This document shows positions 17,963 through 25,737 of a stretch of 57,811 nt of DNA, in pieces; position 1 is the stretch's first letter, and each line of letters begins with the position of its first letter. The position numbers and the translations under genes were made by a program. Under the pieces are notes generated by a model. The model did no database searches, had not been told where the DNA came from, and worked only from the letters and a program-made list of their open reading frames with translations. Source of the stretch: Calditrichota bacterium (GTDB lineage: Bacteria; Calditrichota; Calditrichia; Calditrichales; Calditrichaceae); the NCBI GenBank assembly GCA_024278755.1, contig JAJRSO010000065.1, positions 1-57,811 of the forward strand. The letters run 5' to 3'.

Positions 17963-19267
17963 TTATTTAATTCCGGCAATGTCTTCCAGCATGGCGGTGG
18001 TGAGTGATTTGGGTCGTTCAATCGGATAACCAAGAGCCCGATCCCAGGTAATGTTTGCCAATACACCGATGGCGCGTCCCACACCAAACAGCACGGTATA
18101 AAAATCATATTCTTTTAACCCGTAGAACCACTGAATGACGCCGGACTGTGCATCCACATTCGGCCAGGGGTTTTTAGCTTTGCCGTGTTCTTTAAGAATA
18201 TCCGGAACAACCTGATAGAGCATGTCCACATATTTAAAAATCTTATCATCCGGCAGATGCTTCAGACAAAAATCGCGTTGTGACTGATAACGCGGATCTG
18301 TTTTACGAAGAACGGCATGTCCGTAACCCGGAATAACCTGTCCGCTGTTTAACGTATCCCAAACGAACTGTTTCATCATTTCCGGCGTCGGTTCTTTACC
18401 GGCCAGTTTGTCCATAACACCCTGCAGCCAACGCAGAACTTCCTGATTTGCCAGGCCGTGCAGCGGGCCGGCCAGCGCGTTCATTCCGCCGGAAAGCGAA
18501 TAATAAGCATCGGATAAGGTGGAAGCAATCAAGTGGGTTGTATGCGCGGAAGCGTTTCCGGATTCGTGATCGGAGTGCAGAATGAAATACATACGCGCAA
18601 CGTCATCGTATGGATTGTCAATACCCATCATGTGTGCAAAATTACCGCCCATATCCAAAGTATTATCAGATGGAATATGTTCGTCGTTTTTATATTTTAA
18701 GCGGTAAATGTATGCGGCAATAGAAGGTAATTTCGCCAGAATATCCATTGAGTCTTCATACATCGGTTCCCATGCGGTCATTTTATTAAAACCTTCTGCA
18801 TAGAATTTTGCAAACTTACTGTCGCGCTGCATAGACAGAATAGCCGTTGAAAACATGGTCATCGGATGTGAATCTTTTGGCATGGTTCTCAAAATATCAA
18901 TCACATACTTCGGCACTTCTCTTCTCTGTTTGAATTCTTCCACAACCTCTTCGGCTTCGGCTTTGGTAGGAATATCGCCGGTAAGCAGAAGGTACCAAAA
19001 TCCTTCCACATACGGATAATCCTTGCCTTCCGGTCTCGGAAGCGCTTCCATTACTTCGGGAATGGTCATTCCGCGAAACCGAATTCCTTCGAACGGATCC
19101 AGATACGAAATATCGGTAACCAGTGATTTGATACCCCGCGCGCCACCGATGGTTTGAGCAATCGTGATTTCCTGAACCTTTACATCGCCGTATTCTTTAA
19201 GCAGACGTGTCGTCCGTTTACGGTGATCTTCAATTTTTGAGGCTAAAACCTCTTTTAACTTTGACAT
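17963..19267 (-). CDS. gltA: Citrate synthase, mitochondrial-like type
   Basis: A 434-aa citrate synthase condensing acetyl-CoA and oxaloacetate, the entry of the TCA cycle. The catalytic residues lie in LAGPLHGLANQEV (His), VIPGYGHAVLR (His) and WPNVDAQSG (Asp). The block HSDHESGNASAHTTHL and the length are those of the eukaryotic/mitochondrial-type family rather than the allosteric hexameric proteobacterial type; Geobacteraceae are known to have such an enzyme. The frame is open to 19309, but the ATG at 19267 follows a good GGAAAGGACG ribosome binding site and is preferred. It is monocistronic, with a promoter overlapping a Rex-like half-site. Confidence 0.96.
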   Translation of the reverse strand: MSKLKEVLASKIEDHRKRTTRLLKEYGDVKVQEITIAQTIGGARGIKSLVTDISYLDPFEGIRFRGMTIPEVMEALPRPEGKDYPYVEGFWYLLLTGDIPTKAEAEEVVEEFKQRREVPKYVIDILRTMPKDSHPMTMFSTAILSMQRDSKFAKFYAEGFNKMTAWEPMYEDSMDILAKLPSIAAYIYRLKYKNDEHIPSDNTLDMGGNFAHMMGIDNPYDDVARMYFILHSDHESGNASAHTTHLIASTLSDAYYSLSGGMNALAGPLHGLANQEVLRWLQGVMDKLAGKEPTPEMMKQFVWDTLNSGQVIPGYGHAVLRKTDPRYQSQRDFCLKHLPDDKIFKYVDMLYQVVPDILKEHGKAKNPWPNVDAQSGVIQWFYGLKEYDFYTVLFGVGRAIGVLANITWDRALGYPIERPKSLTTAMLEDIAGIK

Positions 19268-19321
19268 AAAACGTCCTTTCCCTAATGTTGATATCCCAAT
19301 AGCACCCATTTGAGGGCTGAT

Positions 19322-19351
19322 AATTTATTCACAAAAGTAATTGGAAGTTAA
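19322..19351 (-). promoter_or_regulatory. Citrate synthase promoter with Rex-like half-site
   Basis: Minus strand: TTAACT (19346-19351), an 18-base spacer, TAAATT (19322-19327). TTGTGAA (19328-19334 on the minus strand) fills the spacer next to the -10 element and equals one arm of the Rex consensus TTGTGAAnnnnTTCACAA. The other arm is poorly matched. Confidence 0.35.
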
Positions 19352-19377
19352 TAAATAAAACTACGAAAAAAAACTAT

Positions 19378-19623
19378 TTAACTCGCTTTTTTTGCACTTT
19401 TTTTTGATGTTTTCTCTTTAGCTTTTTGGGGCCGCCGGGAAGCTTTTTTATAATCGGTTTCATAGAACCCCGAACCCTTAAAGATTAAGCCGGCGCCACC
19501 AAATATTTTTCGTTCGATGACTCCTTCGCATTTGGGACATGTTTTTAACGGTTCGGCAGAAATGCTCTGAAAGGTATCAAAATGATGACCGCATTTTTTA
19601 CAAACATACTCATATGTCGGCAT
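19378..19623 (-). CDS. FmdB-like zinc ribbon protein
   Basis: An 81-aa protein starting MPTYEYVCKKCGHHF. It has two Cys pairs (C8/C11 and C29/C32) forming the FmdB/CxxC_CxxC regulatory-type zinc ribbon, then GGAGLIFKGSGFYETDY, the conserved tail of the family. The C-terminus is lysine/serine-rich and low complexity. The biological role of this widespread family is unknown. It lies 18 bases after pta and is likely the last gene of that operon. Confidence 0.85.
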   Translation of the reverse strand: MPTYEYVCKKCGHHFDTFQSISAEPLKTCPKCEGVIERKIFGGAGLIFKGSGFYETDYKKASRRPQKAKEKTSKKSAKKAS

Positions 19624-19641
19624 TTTTAAATTCCTTTTTAG

Positions 19642-20616
19642 TTATGACAACACACTGCAAATACAGGCAACATTTACAATATCATCCACACTGCAACCGC
19701 GTGACAAATCATTATAAGGCTTTGCCAGGCCTTGCACAACGGGCCCAACGGCTTCGGCGCCGGCAAGACGCTGCGTAATTTTATAGCCAATATTTCCGGC
19801 ATCCAAATCGGGAAAGATAAAAACATTTGCTTTTCCGGCCACTGGGCTTCCCGGCGCTTTTTTGGAACCGATTGATTCTAACAGCGCGGCGTCAAATTGA
19901 AGCTCCCCATCCACATTTAATGCCGGTTCCAGCGCTTTTACCAATTGTGTTGCATTAATCACTTTTTCAGCATCCTCATGTTTGGCGCTTCCTTTCGTCG
20001 AAAAAGACAACATGGCGACGTTGGGTGTTTCTCCGGCCAGTCGTTCGTGTGTTTTTGCGCTGCTGATGGCTATGCTGGCCAATTGCTCTTCATTGGGATT
20101 GGGAATTACGGCACAATCTCCAAAAGTGAAAATACGCCCGTCTGTTAAAACCATAACAAAAGAACTGGAAACCGCTTTAATCCCCGGCGCGGTTCCAACC
20201 ACCTGAATGGCCGCCCGCATTACATCGGCCGTGGGTGAAAGCGAACCTGCAACGGCGCCCGCGGCTAAATCGTTACGCAGCATAAACGCCGCATAAAACA
20301 GAGGGTTTTTTACCGTTTCCGCAGCCTGAGCTTCGGTCATTCCCTTATGTTTACGCAGTTGAAAGTATTCCTGAGCAAAACCAGCTGTTTTGCCCGAATG
20401 TTGCGGATCGATTATTTGAATATCATTTAACGCGATACTTTCTTCCTCTGCTAATTTGTTAATCTCTTGTTCGTTTCCCAGCAAAACCGGCAAAACCAGG
20501 TTTTCTTTTTTCAAACTTTCGGCTGCTTTTAACACACGTGGATCCTTGGGTTCGGGAAGTAAAATAGTTTTTATTTCTCCACGGGCATTGCGCCTTATTT
20601 GTTCAACTAAATTCAT
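19642..20616 (-). CDS. pta: Phosphate acetyltransferase
   Basis: A 324-aa Pta of the short class. It interconverts acetyl-CoA and acetyl phosphate. Motifs include LPEPKDPRVLKAAE at the N-terminus, AGAVAGSLSPTADVMRAAIQVVG, SFVMVLTDGRIFTFGDCAVIPNPNEEQLA, and ANVFIFPDLDAGNIGYKITQRL near the C-terminus. It is cytoplasmic and acts in acetate/acetyl-CoA exchange with acetate kinase, which is not in the window. The start is 2 bases after coaD. A phosphate butyryltransferase activity is a less likely alternative. Confidence 0.93.
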   Translation of the reverse strand: MNLVEQIRRNARGEIKTILLPEPKDPRVLKAAESLKKENLVLPVLLGNEQEINKLAEEESIALNDIQIIDPQHSGKTAGFAQEYFQLRKHKGMTEAQAAETVKNPLFYAAFMLRNDLAAGAVAGSLSPTADVMRAAIQVVGTAPGIKAVSSSFVMVLTDGRIFTFGDCAVIPNPNEEQLASIAISSAKTHERLAGETPNVAMLSFSTKGSAKHEDAEKVINATQLVKALEPALNVDGELQFDAALLESIGSKKAPGSPVAGKANVFIFPDLDAGNIGYKITQRLAGAEAVGPVVQGLAKPYNDLSRGCSVDDIVNVACICSVLS

Positions 20617-20618
20617 TT

Positions 20619-21110
20619 TTATTTTCCTTTTTTAAACTTCTGTATAATTTTCTTTGCGACAAAATCAGGAACAAATTTATTAATATCGCCGTCAAAGCTG
20701 GCCACATTTTTAATAATAGACGAACTTAAATACGTATATTTTTCATGCGGCATAAAAAAAACGGTATCGATATCTTCGGCCAGGTTACGGTTCATCAGGG
20801 CCATCTGAAATTCAAATTCAAAATCCGATATAGCCCGTAATCCTCGAATGATGGCCGAAGCTCCGCTTTTTATTGCCAGATCGACAATTAAGCCGTCGAA
20901 GACAACAACGCTTGCATTGGGAATATGTTCCACTGCTTTTTCTACCATTTCTTTTCTTTCGTCCGGACGGAACAATAGCGTTTTTTTGGGGTTTATCGCC
21001 AAGGTAACTATAACTTTGTCAAACACCCGGCAACTGCGTTCTATAATATCGATATGCCCTAAAGTAATGGGATCAAATGTACCCGGATACACGGCCGTTT
21101 TATTACTCAT
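20619..21110 (-). CDS. coaD: Phosphopantetheine adenylyltransferase
   Basis: A 163-aa CoaD, which transfers AMP from ATP to 4'-phosphopantetheine in coenzyme A synthesis. The nucleotidyltransferase signature TFDPITLGHIDII (T/HxGH type) is at residues 11-23, IIRGLRAISDFEFEFQMALMNR is the substrate region, and YTYLSSSIIKNVA is the ISSS-like loop. The length is typical. It overlaps rsmD by 8 bases and precedes pta by 2 bases, so CoA synthesis and acetyl-CoA use share a transcript. Confidence 0.96.
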   Translation of the reverse strand: MSNKTAVYPGTFDPITLGHIDIIERSCRVFDKVIVTLAINPKKTLLFRPDERKEMVEKAVEHIPNASVVVFDGLIVDLAIKSGASAIIRGLRAISDFEFEFQMALMNRNLAEDIDTVFFMPHEKYTYLSSSIIKNVASFDGDINKFVPDFVAKKIIQKFKKGK

Positions 21111-21660
21111 ATGATTCCTTATATTCTAAAAAACTGATAAAACTGCGGCTTATTTTTTTCTGTAAAAACAGATTATAATGCGGGCTTTCGGTTTGAATCG
21201 GATTAATAACCTCATGCTCCAGAACCAGAATACCGTTTTTATTTAATTGCCGGTTGGAAAAAAAAGCATCTATTAATTCCTGTAATGGCGGATATTTATA
21301 TGGCGGATCCATGAAACATAAATCTGCTTTTTCGGTTTCGGAGCGGACAAAGGCCAAAGCATCTTTTTGTATGATTTGATATTGATTCGGTGGAACTTTT
21401 ACAGCGGTAAGATTCTCTTTTAATACCCGGATGGAAGAATATGCTTTTTCGACAAAAACGGTTCTTTGCGCTCCACGGCTAAGGGCCTCGAGGCCCAGTC
21501 CTCCGCTGCCGGAAAAAATATCAAAAACCTGCGCGTCTTGTGGAAATTCCCGGAGAATATTAAAAATGTATTCTTTTACTCTGTCGGTTGCGGGTCGAAT
21601 GCTGAGATCTTTACTGCCTTTAAGGCGGCGGCCTCGATAGATTCCGGAAATTATACGCAT
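21103..21660 (-). CDS. rsmD: 16S rRNA (guanine(966)-N(2))-methyltransferase RsmD
   Basis: A 185-aa RsmD-family methyltransferase modifying G966 of 16S rRNA. The N-terminus MRIISGIYRGRRL and RPATDRVKEYIFNIL are diagnostic. Motif I is VFDIFSGSGGLGLEALSRGA and the catalytic tetrapeptide DPPY appears in LCFMDPPYKYPPL. The rsmD-coaD pairing is very common in bacteria. Here the pair follows a pilM/pilN-like pair by 15 bases. Confidence 0.95.
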   Translation of the reverse strand: MRIISGIYRGRRLKGSKDLSIRPATDRVKEYIFNILREFPQDAQVFDIFSGSGGLGLEALSRGAQRTVFVEKAYSSIRVLKENLTAVKVPPNQYQIIQKDALAFVRSETEKADLCFMDPPYKYPPLQELIDAFFSNRQLNKNGILVLEHEVINPIQTESPHYNLFLQKKISRSFISFLEYKESYE

Positions 21661-21675
21661 TTTATAAAGACAAAC

Positions 21676-22827
21676 CTATAAATAAACCTGAACGATAAGC
21701 CGCATCTGATATTTTTTAGAACTGAAATTACGCTGATCCACAGCATTTAAACTTAATTTTGTAACGGTAATGTTTCGGTTTGCATCTCCAATGCTTTTAA
21801 TCAACTGAAGACAATTATCGCGGCTGCCATAAACAGAGGCGTCTATCTCTACAGCATCAAAACCGCTACGGCGGCCTAATGGACGTGTTTTGAGATTCTT
21901 CATTTTTAACGATCCGTTGTCCACCAGAAAGGATAACCAGTTTTTTGCTTCTGCGGCCGATTTAAACGGATTGCTAACGGTACGTCCGGTTGGTCCTCCG
22001 CTACCGGACAGTGTCATTTTATAAACGCCAAAAATGCCACCGTTAGGGCCGGGACGATCCTGAGACGAGACTATTTTAATATTATTATTCTTGAATTCTT
22101 CTTTTAATTTGATATTGAGCTTTGCCAGTCCCGCACGGGTTTTGGCAAAGGCTTCAAAAGTCAAATCCGTGCCGTAAAACAAAATGCTGGACAAGCGGGC
22201 TTTTTGCAACACGGCGCCGGAAACACGGGCTATGGAAGATGTGGCAAATTGTGTTTTCCCGGCGTGTTCGGCATAAAATTTCGTCTTACGCACTTCTTCG
22301 GCCGAAGGGCCTTTTTTCTCGGCTACAGTTTTTTCGCTTTTTTGTTTTTCGGCTATAGTTGTATCCGATGTATCAAAAAAGAATATTTTCCCTAAATACA
22401 GGAGAACCGCAACGGCAATAATTATTATAATCGCAATAATAAAGGGCTTGTAGCTTATCTTTTTCTGCTTATCATCATAGTAATCCGGTAATTCTTCTTC
22501 ACCGTCATTAACAAAATCCGAAGTTGTTTCCGGTTCCTCGGAAAATTCCGGTTTTTTTTCGCTTGGTTCTGTTCCGGTAAAATCAAAATTCTCTTTTACA
22601 TCTTCATTAAAATCCTGCGGAGTGGTGTCCAGCCCTTCAATATCATCCAGGTCCAGCGGTTCCTCCGGCATTTCTTCGTGTTCAAAAACAGTTTCTTCTT
22701 TTTCCGGAAGTGGTCTGGCAAAAAGATCTTCATCCGGCTGAGATTTTTCAGGTACGCCCTGCTCCGGTTTTTTCTTTTGTTCGCCGGAAAAAAAATCGTC
22801 CTCACTAATCAAATCAAAATTTGCCAT
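21676..22827 (-). CDS. PilN/PilO-like bitopic membrane protein (candidate)
   Basis: A 383-aa protein with a long, very acidic cytoplasmic N-terminus (about 1-120), one transmembrane helix (about 127-150), and an extracytoplasmic domain with a helical stretch and two alpha/beta repeats (about 220-383). This is the layout of PilN/PilO assembly proteins, although the cytoplasmic head is much longer and there is no recognisable INLLP motif. The start MANFDLISEDDFF might be the equivalent docking peptide. It directly follows a PilM-like gene (22 bases), which supports the idea. Assignment rests on architecture and context, not on clear sequence identity. A GGGAGA ribosome binding site precedes the ATG. 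Confidence 0.45.
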   Translation of the reverse strand: MANFDLISEDDFFSGEQKKKPEQGVPEKSQPDEDLFARPLPEKEETVFEHEEMPEEPLDLDDIEGLDTTPQDFNEDVKENFDFTGTEPSEKKPEFSEEPETTSDFVNDGEEELPDYYDDKQKKISYKPFIIAIIIIIAVAVLLYLGKIFFFDTSDTTIAEKQKSEKTVAEKKGPSAEEVRKTKFYAEHAGKTQFATSSIARVSGAVLQKARLSSILFYGTDLTFEAFAKTRAGLAKLNIKLKEEFKNNNIKIVSSQDRPGPNGGIFGVYKMTLSGSGGPTGRTVSNPFKSAAEAKNWLSFLVDNGSLKMKNLKTRPLGRRSGFDAVEIDASVYGSRDNCLQLIKSIGDANRNITVTKLSLNAVDQRNFSSKKYQMRLIVQVYL

Positions 22828-22849
22828 CTATTTCTCCCAAAATTCTTTA

Positions 22850-23716
22850 TTAATCAAACAGAACCTGTATGGCTTCCAGTCCGGAATTCGTTTTTCCCAT
22901 CTGAAGAGACTGTAACATAACCACCGGTTTAGTAAACTGGTCTTCAAATAGTTTTTCCAATTGTGGGCTAAGACCATCGCCATAAATAAAAAAATTTAAT
23001 TCTTTTTCCTGAGTAAAGGGCAGTTTTTGTAATAGTTCTTCAGTTGCATTAAGCCTGTTTTTAGAAATTTCAAACAATCTCTGTTCCGGTTCGGAGGAAT
23101 TATTTTTTATACTGTCTAAATAAGAATAATAGTATTTTCCGTCTATAAACAGTTGCGCATTGATACAACTTTTTCCCAGTTTAACGACAAGGGCATTTAA
23201 TATTTCTTTTTGGTTAAGAATATCCGATGCTAAAAAATTGGCAGGCACTATTTTTTTAAGCGCCATTTTACTTTTTTCCGCTAATTGCTTCAGGGCGCTG
23301 ATGATCTCTTTTTTAAAGGCTAAAAAAACAACTTCCCGGTAATTTCCAAGCGTAAATTCCGTTCGGGAATTAATAATTTTGTATTCTTCAATGGGCCCGG
23401 ATAGGTAATTTTTAAACTCCCATTCCGCTTGGTGTTGTAAAAGCTCCGTATCGGCTTCGAGTGGAAGAGCTATTTTTTTTAGGTGTACAAAATTCATGGG
23501 AAGAGATACCGATAGTTCCGGGTTTTCCGAAATATCGTTCTCTGCCGTTTCCGCCAGTACCGCGGCCAGCGTATTTATTTGCTCGTCTTTAAACAACGTT
23601 TCATATGAAAATTCAAATGGGTATGGAATCGATTTAACCTTCTGAACCGCCCCGCTCCGGGCAAACGCTGTATGCACTAATGTGTCTGAAAACGCAATTC
23701 CAATTTGATTATTCAT
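22850..23716 (-). CDS. PilM-like actin-fold protein (candidate)
   Basis: A protein of about 288 aa. The order of elements resembles PilM/GspL cytoplasmic domains. It has an N-terminal IGIAFSDTLVHTAFA strand-turn in place of the GIDIG phosphate loop, then SVSLPMNFVHLKKIALP, a LLQHQAEWEFKNYLSGPIEEYKI block matching the W-E-Ax-x-YIPFPxEE segment, and EVVFLAFKKEIISALKQLAEKSKMALKKI. The phosphate-binding residues look weak, so nucleotide binding is doubtful. ATG 23716 is chosen; a TTG at 23728 is in frame. It leads the operon pilM-like, pilN-like, rsmD, coaD, pta, fmdB-like. PilM normally docks the cytoplasmic tail of PilN at the inner membrane. Confidence 0.55.
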   Translation of the reverse strand: MNNQIGIAFSDTLVHTAFARSGAVQKVKSIPYPFEFSYETLFKDEQINTLAAVLAETAENDISENPELSVSLPMNFVHLKKIALPLEADTELLQHQAEWEFKNYLSGPIEEYKIINSRTEFTLGNYREVVFLAFKKEIISALKQLAEKSKMALKKIVPANFLASDILNQKEILNALVVKLGKSCINAQLFIDGKYYYSYLDSIKNNSSEPEQRLFEISKNRLNATEELLQKLPFTQEKELNFFIYGDGLSPQLEKLFEDQFTKPVVMLQSLQMGKTNSGLEAIQVLFD

Positions 23717-23734
23717 AGGCCGTTTCAAGTAATA

Positions 23735-23760
23735 AAAAAGGAGGGATTAGCCTCCTTTTT
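23735..23760 (-). terminator. Intrinsic terminator of the 557-aa membrane protein gene
   Basis: On the minus strand AAAAAGGAGG, a 6-base loop and CCTCCTTTTTT form a perfect stem with a T-run. It lies between the stop at 23780 and the pilM-like start, so the two are transcribed separately. Confidence 0.85.
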
Positions 23761-23779
23761 TAATGGTAAATGCCGTTAA

Positions 23780-25453
23780 TTATTTTTCTTCCCAGCTTTT
23801 GCTGCCGCCATCTATGTAACCGAAATTAACAATTTTTTTCTTAAAAACGCCGTATCGGGTTTCGGTTGTTCCTTCCGAAGTAAACAGGTAGATCTTTCCT
23901 AATTTTTCTTCCAGACTTCCGAGGTTACTGTCTGAGGCATTTTTAATATTTGTAAGAAATTGTTCTAATTGTATTTTGTCCTGTTCAAGGTTTACAATAT
24001 CCTTTGGCAGACGTCGTACTTTTGATAAAAGCGAATCAAAAGCAAACATTGCATTGCCAAGATCCTGGTGCAAAGTATCCAGCTTTCCAAAGGTGTTTTC
24101 GGTATAGGCCTGGTTAAAAACCTGAATACCGGCCAGACTGTTTTTGGTAATTTCTTTTAATTCACTAAAACTTTCACTTTGCGGCACCGTCTGAATCATG
24201 GTATTCAAATCCGTATAGGATTTAACAACAATTATTTCTTTAAAGCGCTTAATTATCTCTTCCATCTCTTTATAAGCAATAAAGATGTCGGTGTTTTTGC
24301 GTAACCGTTTGCGAATGGCATACCCTTTTGTATTTATACTATCCAAATTATCAATATAGGATTTAAATGCCGACATCAGCGCAAGGTTTTTGGTTTCTTC
24401 GACAACGGGCGTGAGTTTTTCTTTTAACTCGTCCGTTAAGATCGGACTTTCAATCTTTATAGACGTCGAGTCATCCGAAATTATTATTTTAACCTGTCCG
24501 CCGGTTACCGGACAGAAAAAATTGTTTTCAGTAAGATGAAGGACCATCGAATCTGCGTCTGCCAAACGATAGAGAGCTCGTTTACTGGTAATAAGAAAGT
24601 CACCGAGAAAAACCTGATATTTTTCATCGACGCGATTGCTTATTTCATCAGCCAGGGCAACATCTTCCTCAAAATTTGCCGCTTTCATTTTATTCAGACT
24701 TTCATCGGCGTCTTTTCTAAAATCTTTCATGCGGTCGGCAACGCTGGTCTCATTTACCAGGTCAGACTTAAGAATGTTTTTTATAAGAACGCCAACCCGC
24801 TCAGACAGTGGCGCCCAAGCTTCGGCAAGCGCATTTACATTCACTTTCGGAAAGACAATTTTAAGCGTATCGGTAATCGCTTTTGTTTTTGCCGCACCGC
24901 TCAAAAGTGAAAAATCCGATAAATCACGGCGCAGTTTTATTAATGAATCTATATATGCGCCGGTAATTTTATAATTGGGAAATTTGTCGGAAGAATTAAA
25001 AACGGAAATATGGGTGTTCAGATCTTCCGCTTCATTTTTAATATTTTCATACTTCCGAAAATAAATCCGATTCGATTCCAGGTCTTCCATTATTCTGCCG
25101 ACATTATCATTAAACGTGGCAATATCATGGATAAAGGGAATTTCCACATAGGTATCCATCAACCCGGTTAATTCATTCGTGTAATTAACAAGCCCCTGCA
25201 AACGTTGCAGAGAAGAATCTTCCCGTACCACACGCAGAAGTTCTGCGGGATCGGTTGTATACGAATTATTCAGCCGGTAATAAAAGCGCTCTGCTTCATA
25301 AATACTGGTCATGTTGCCGCGACTTTCTTTCATTTCACGGGCCTCTTCTTCCCATAATTGTGCGGGAATTACAATCACTGCGATTAAAACAACTGCCAGT
25401 ATGACCATCAGGAGTTTTAATACGATGGAACCATTACCATCATTTTTTGCCAT
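23780..25453 (-). CDS. Membrane-anchored coiled protein, unknown
   Basis: A 557-aa protein with one N-terminal transmembrane helix (about 11-31) and a long helical extracytoplasmic body. Just after the helix, the segment GNMTSIYEAERFYYRLNNSYTTDPAELLRVV resembles the post-helix region of pseudopilin-like proteins. The cysteine in NNFFCPVTGGQVKI recalls the C-P-x-T-G pattern of similar FCB proteins. The remainder (about 130-290 and 360-520) is heptad-like with many charged residues. It is monocistronic and adjacent to the PilM/PilN-like pair. I do not recognise a family, and a role in envelope or pilus-like assembly is only a suggestion from context. Confidence 0.6.
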   Translation of the reverse strand: MAKNDGNGSIVLKLLMVILAVVLIAVIVIPAQLWEEEAREMKESRGNMTSIYEAERFYYRLNNSYTTDPAELLRVVREDSSLQRLQGLVNYTNELTGLMDTYVEIPFIHDIATFNDNVGRIMEDLESNRIYFRKYENIKNEAEDLNTHISVFNSSDKFPNYKITGAYIDSLIKLRRDLSDFSLLSGAAKTKAITDTLKIVFPKVNVNALAEAWAPLSERVGVLIKNILKSDLVNETSVADRMKDFRKDADESLNKMKAANFEEDVALADEISNRVDEKYQVFLGDFLITSKRALYRLADADSMVLHLTENNFFCPVTGGQVKIIISDDSTSIKIESPILTDELKEKLTPVVEETKNLALMSAFKSYIDNLDSINTKGYAIRKRLRKNTDIFIAYKEMEEIIKRFKEIIVVKSYTDLNTMIQTVPQSESFSELKEITKNSLAGIQVFNQAYTENTFGKLDTLHQDLGNAMFAFDSLLSKVRRLPKDIVNLEQDKIQLEQFLTNIKNASDSNLGSLEEKLGKIYLFTSEGTTETRYGVFKKKIVNFGYIDGGSKSWEEK

Positions 25454-25521
25454 TTTGCCTCCAAAAAATTATATTGCGAATCAGTATTATTCAGCTTTAT
25501 GCTGTTAAAAAAAATAAAAAT

Positions 25522-25550
25522 AAGGTAAATAAATTAAATTTTAATGTCAA
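25522..25550 (-). promoter_or_regulatory. Candidate promoter for the 557-aa membrane protein gene
   Basis: Minus strand TTGACA (25545-25550), a 17-base AT-rich spacer, and TACCTT (25522-25527), a weak -10. It lies in the divergent gap 25454-25737, which otherwise shows no gene. Confidence 0.35.
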
Positions 25551-25737
25551 TCCTTTTTTATTGTGCGTAAAAGCTGTAAATATAAGAACTTCCGCGCTTT
25601 GATACTCGGTTTTACGAGGAATAAATTTTATGGTTTTTATTTTGCGCTTTTAAGGGTTTTTATATTGTTTCCGGATAGATGTAACTCTTTTTCCTGTTTT
25701 TTTAACAGGGAACAACTTTTTATCAAAGGTATGCCTT

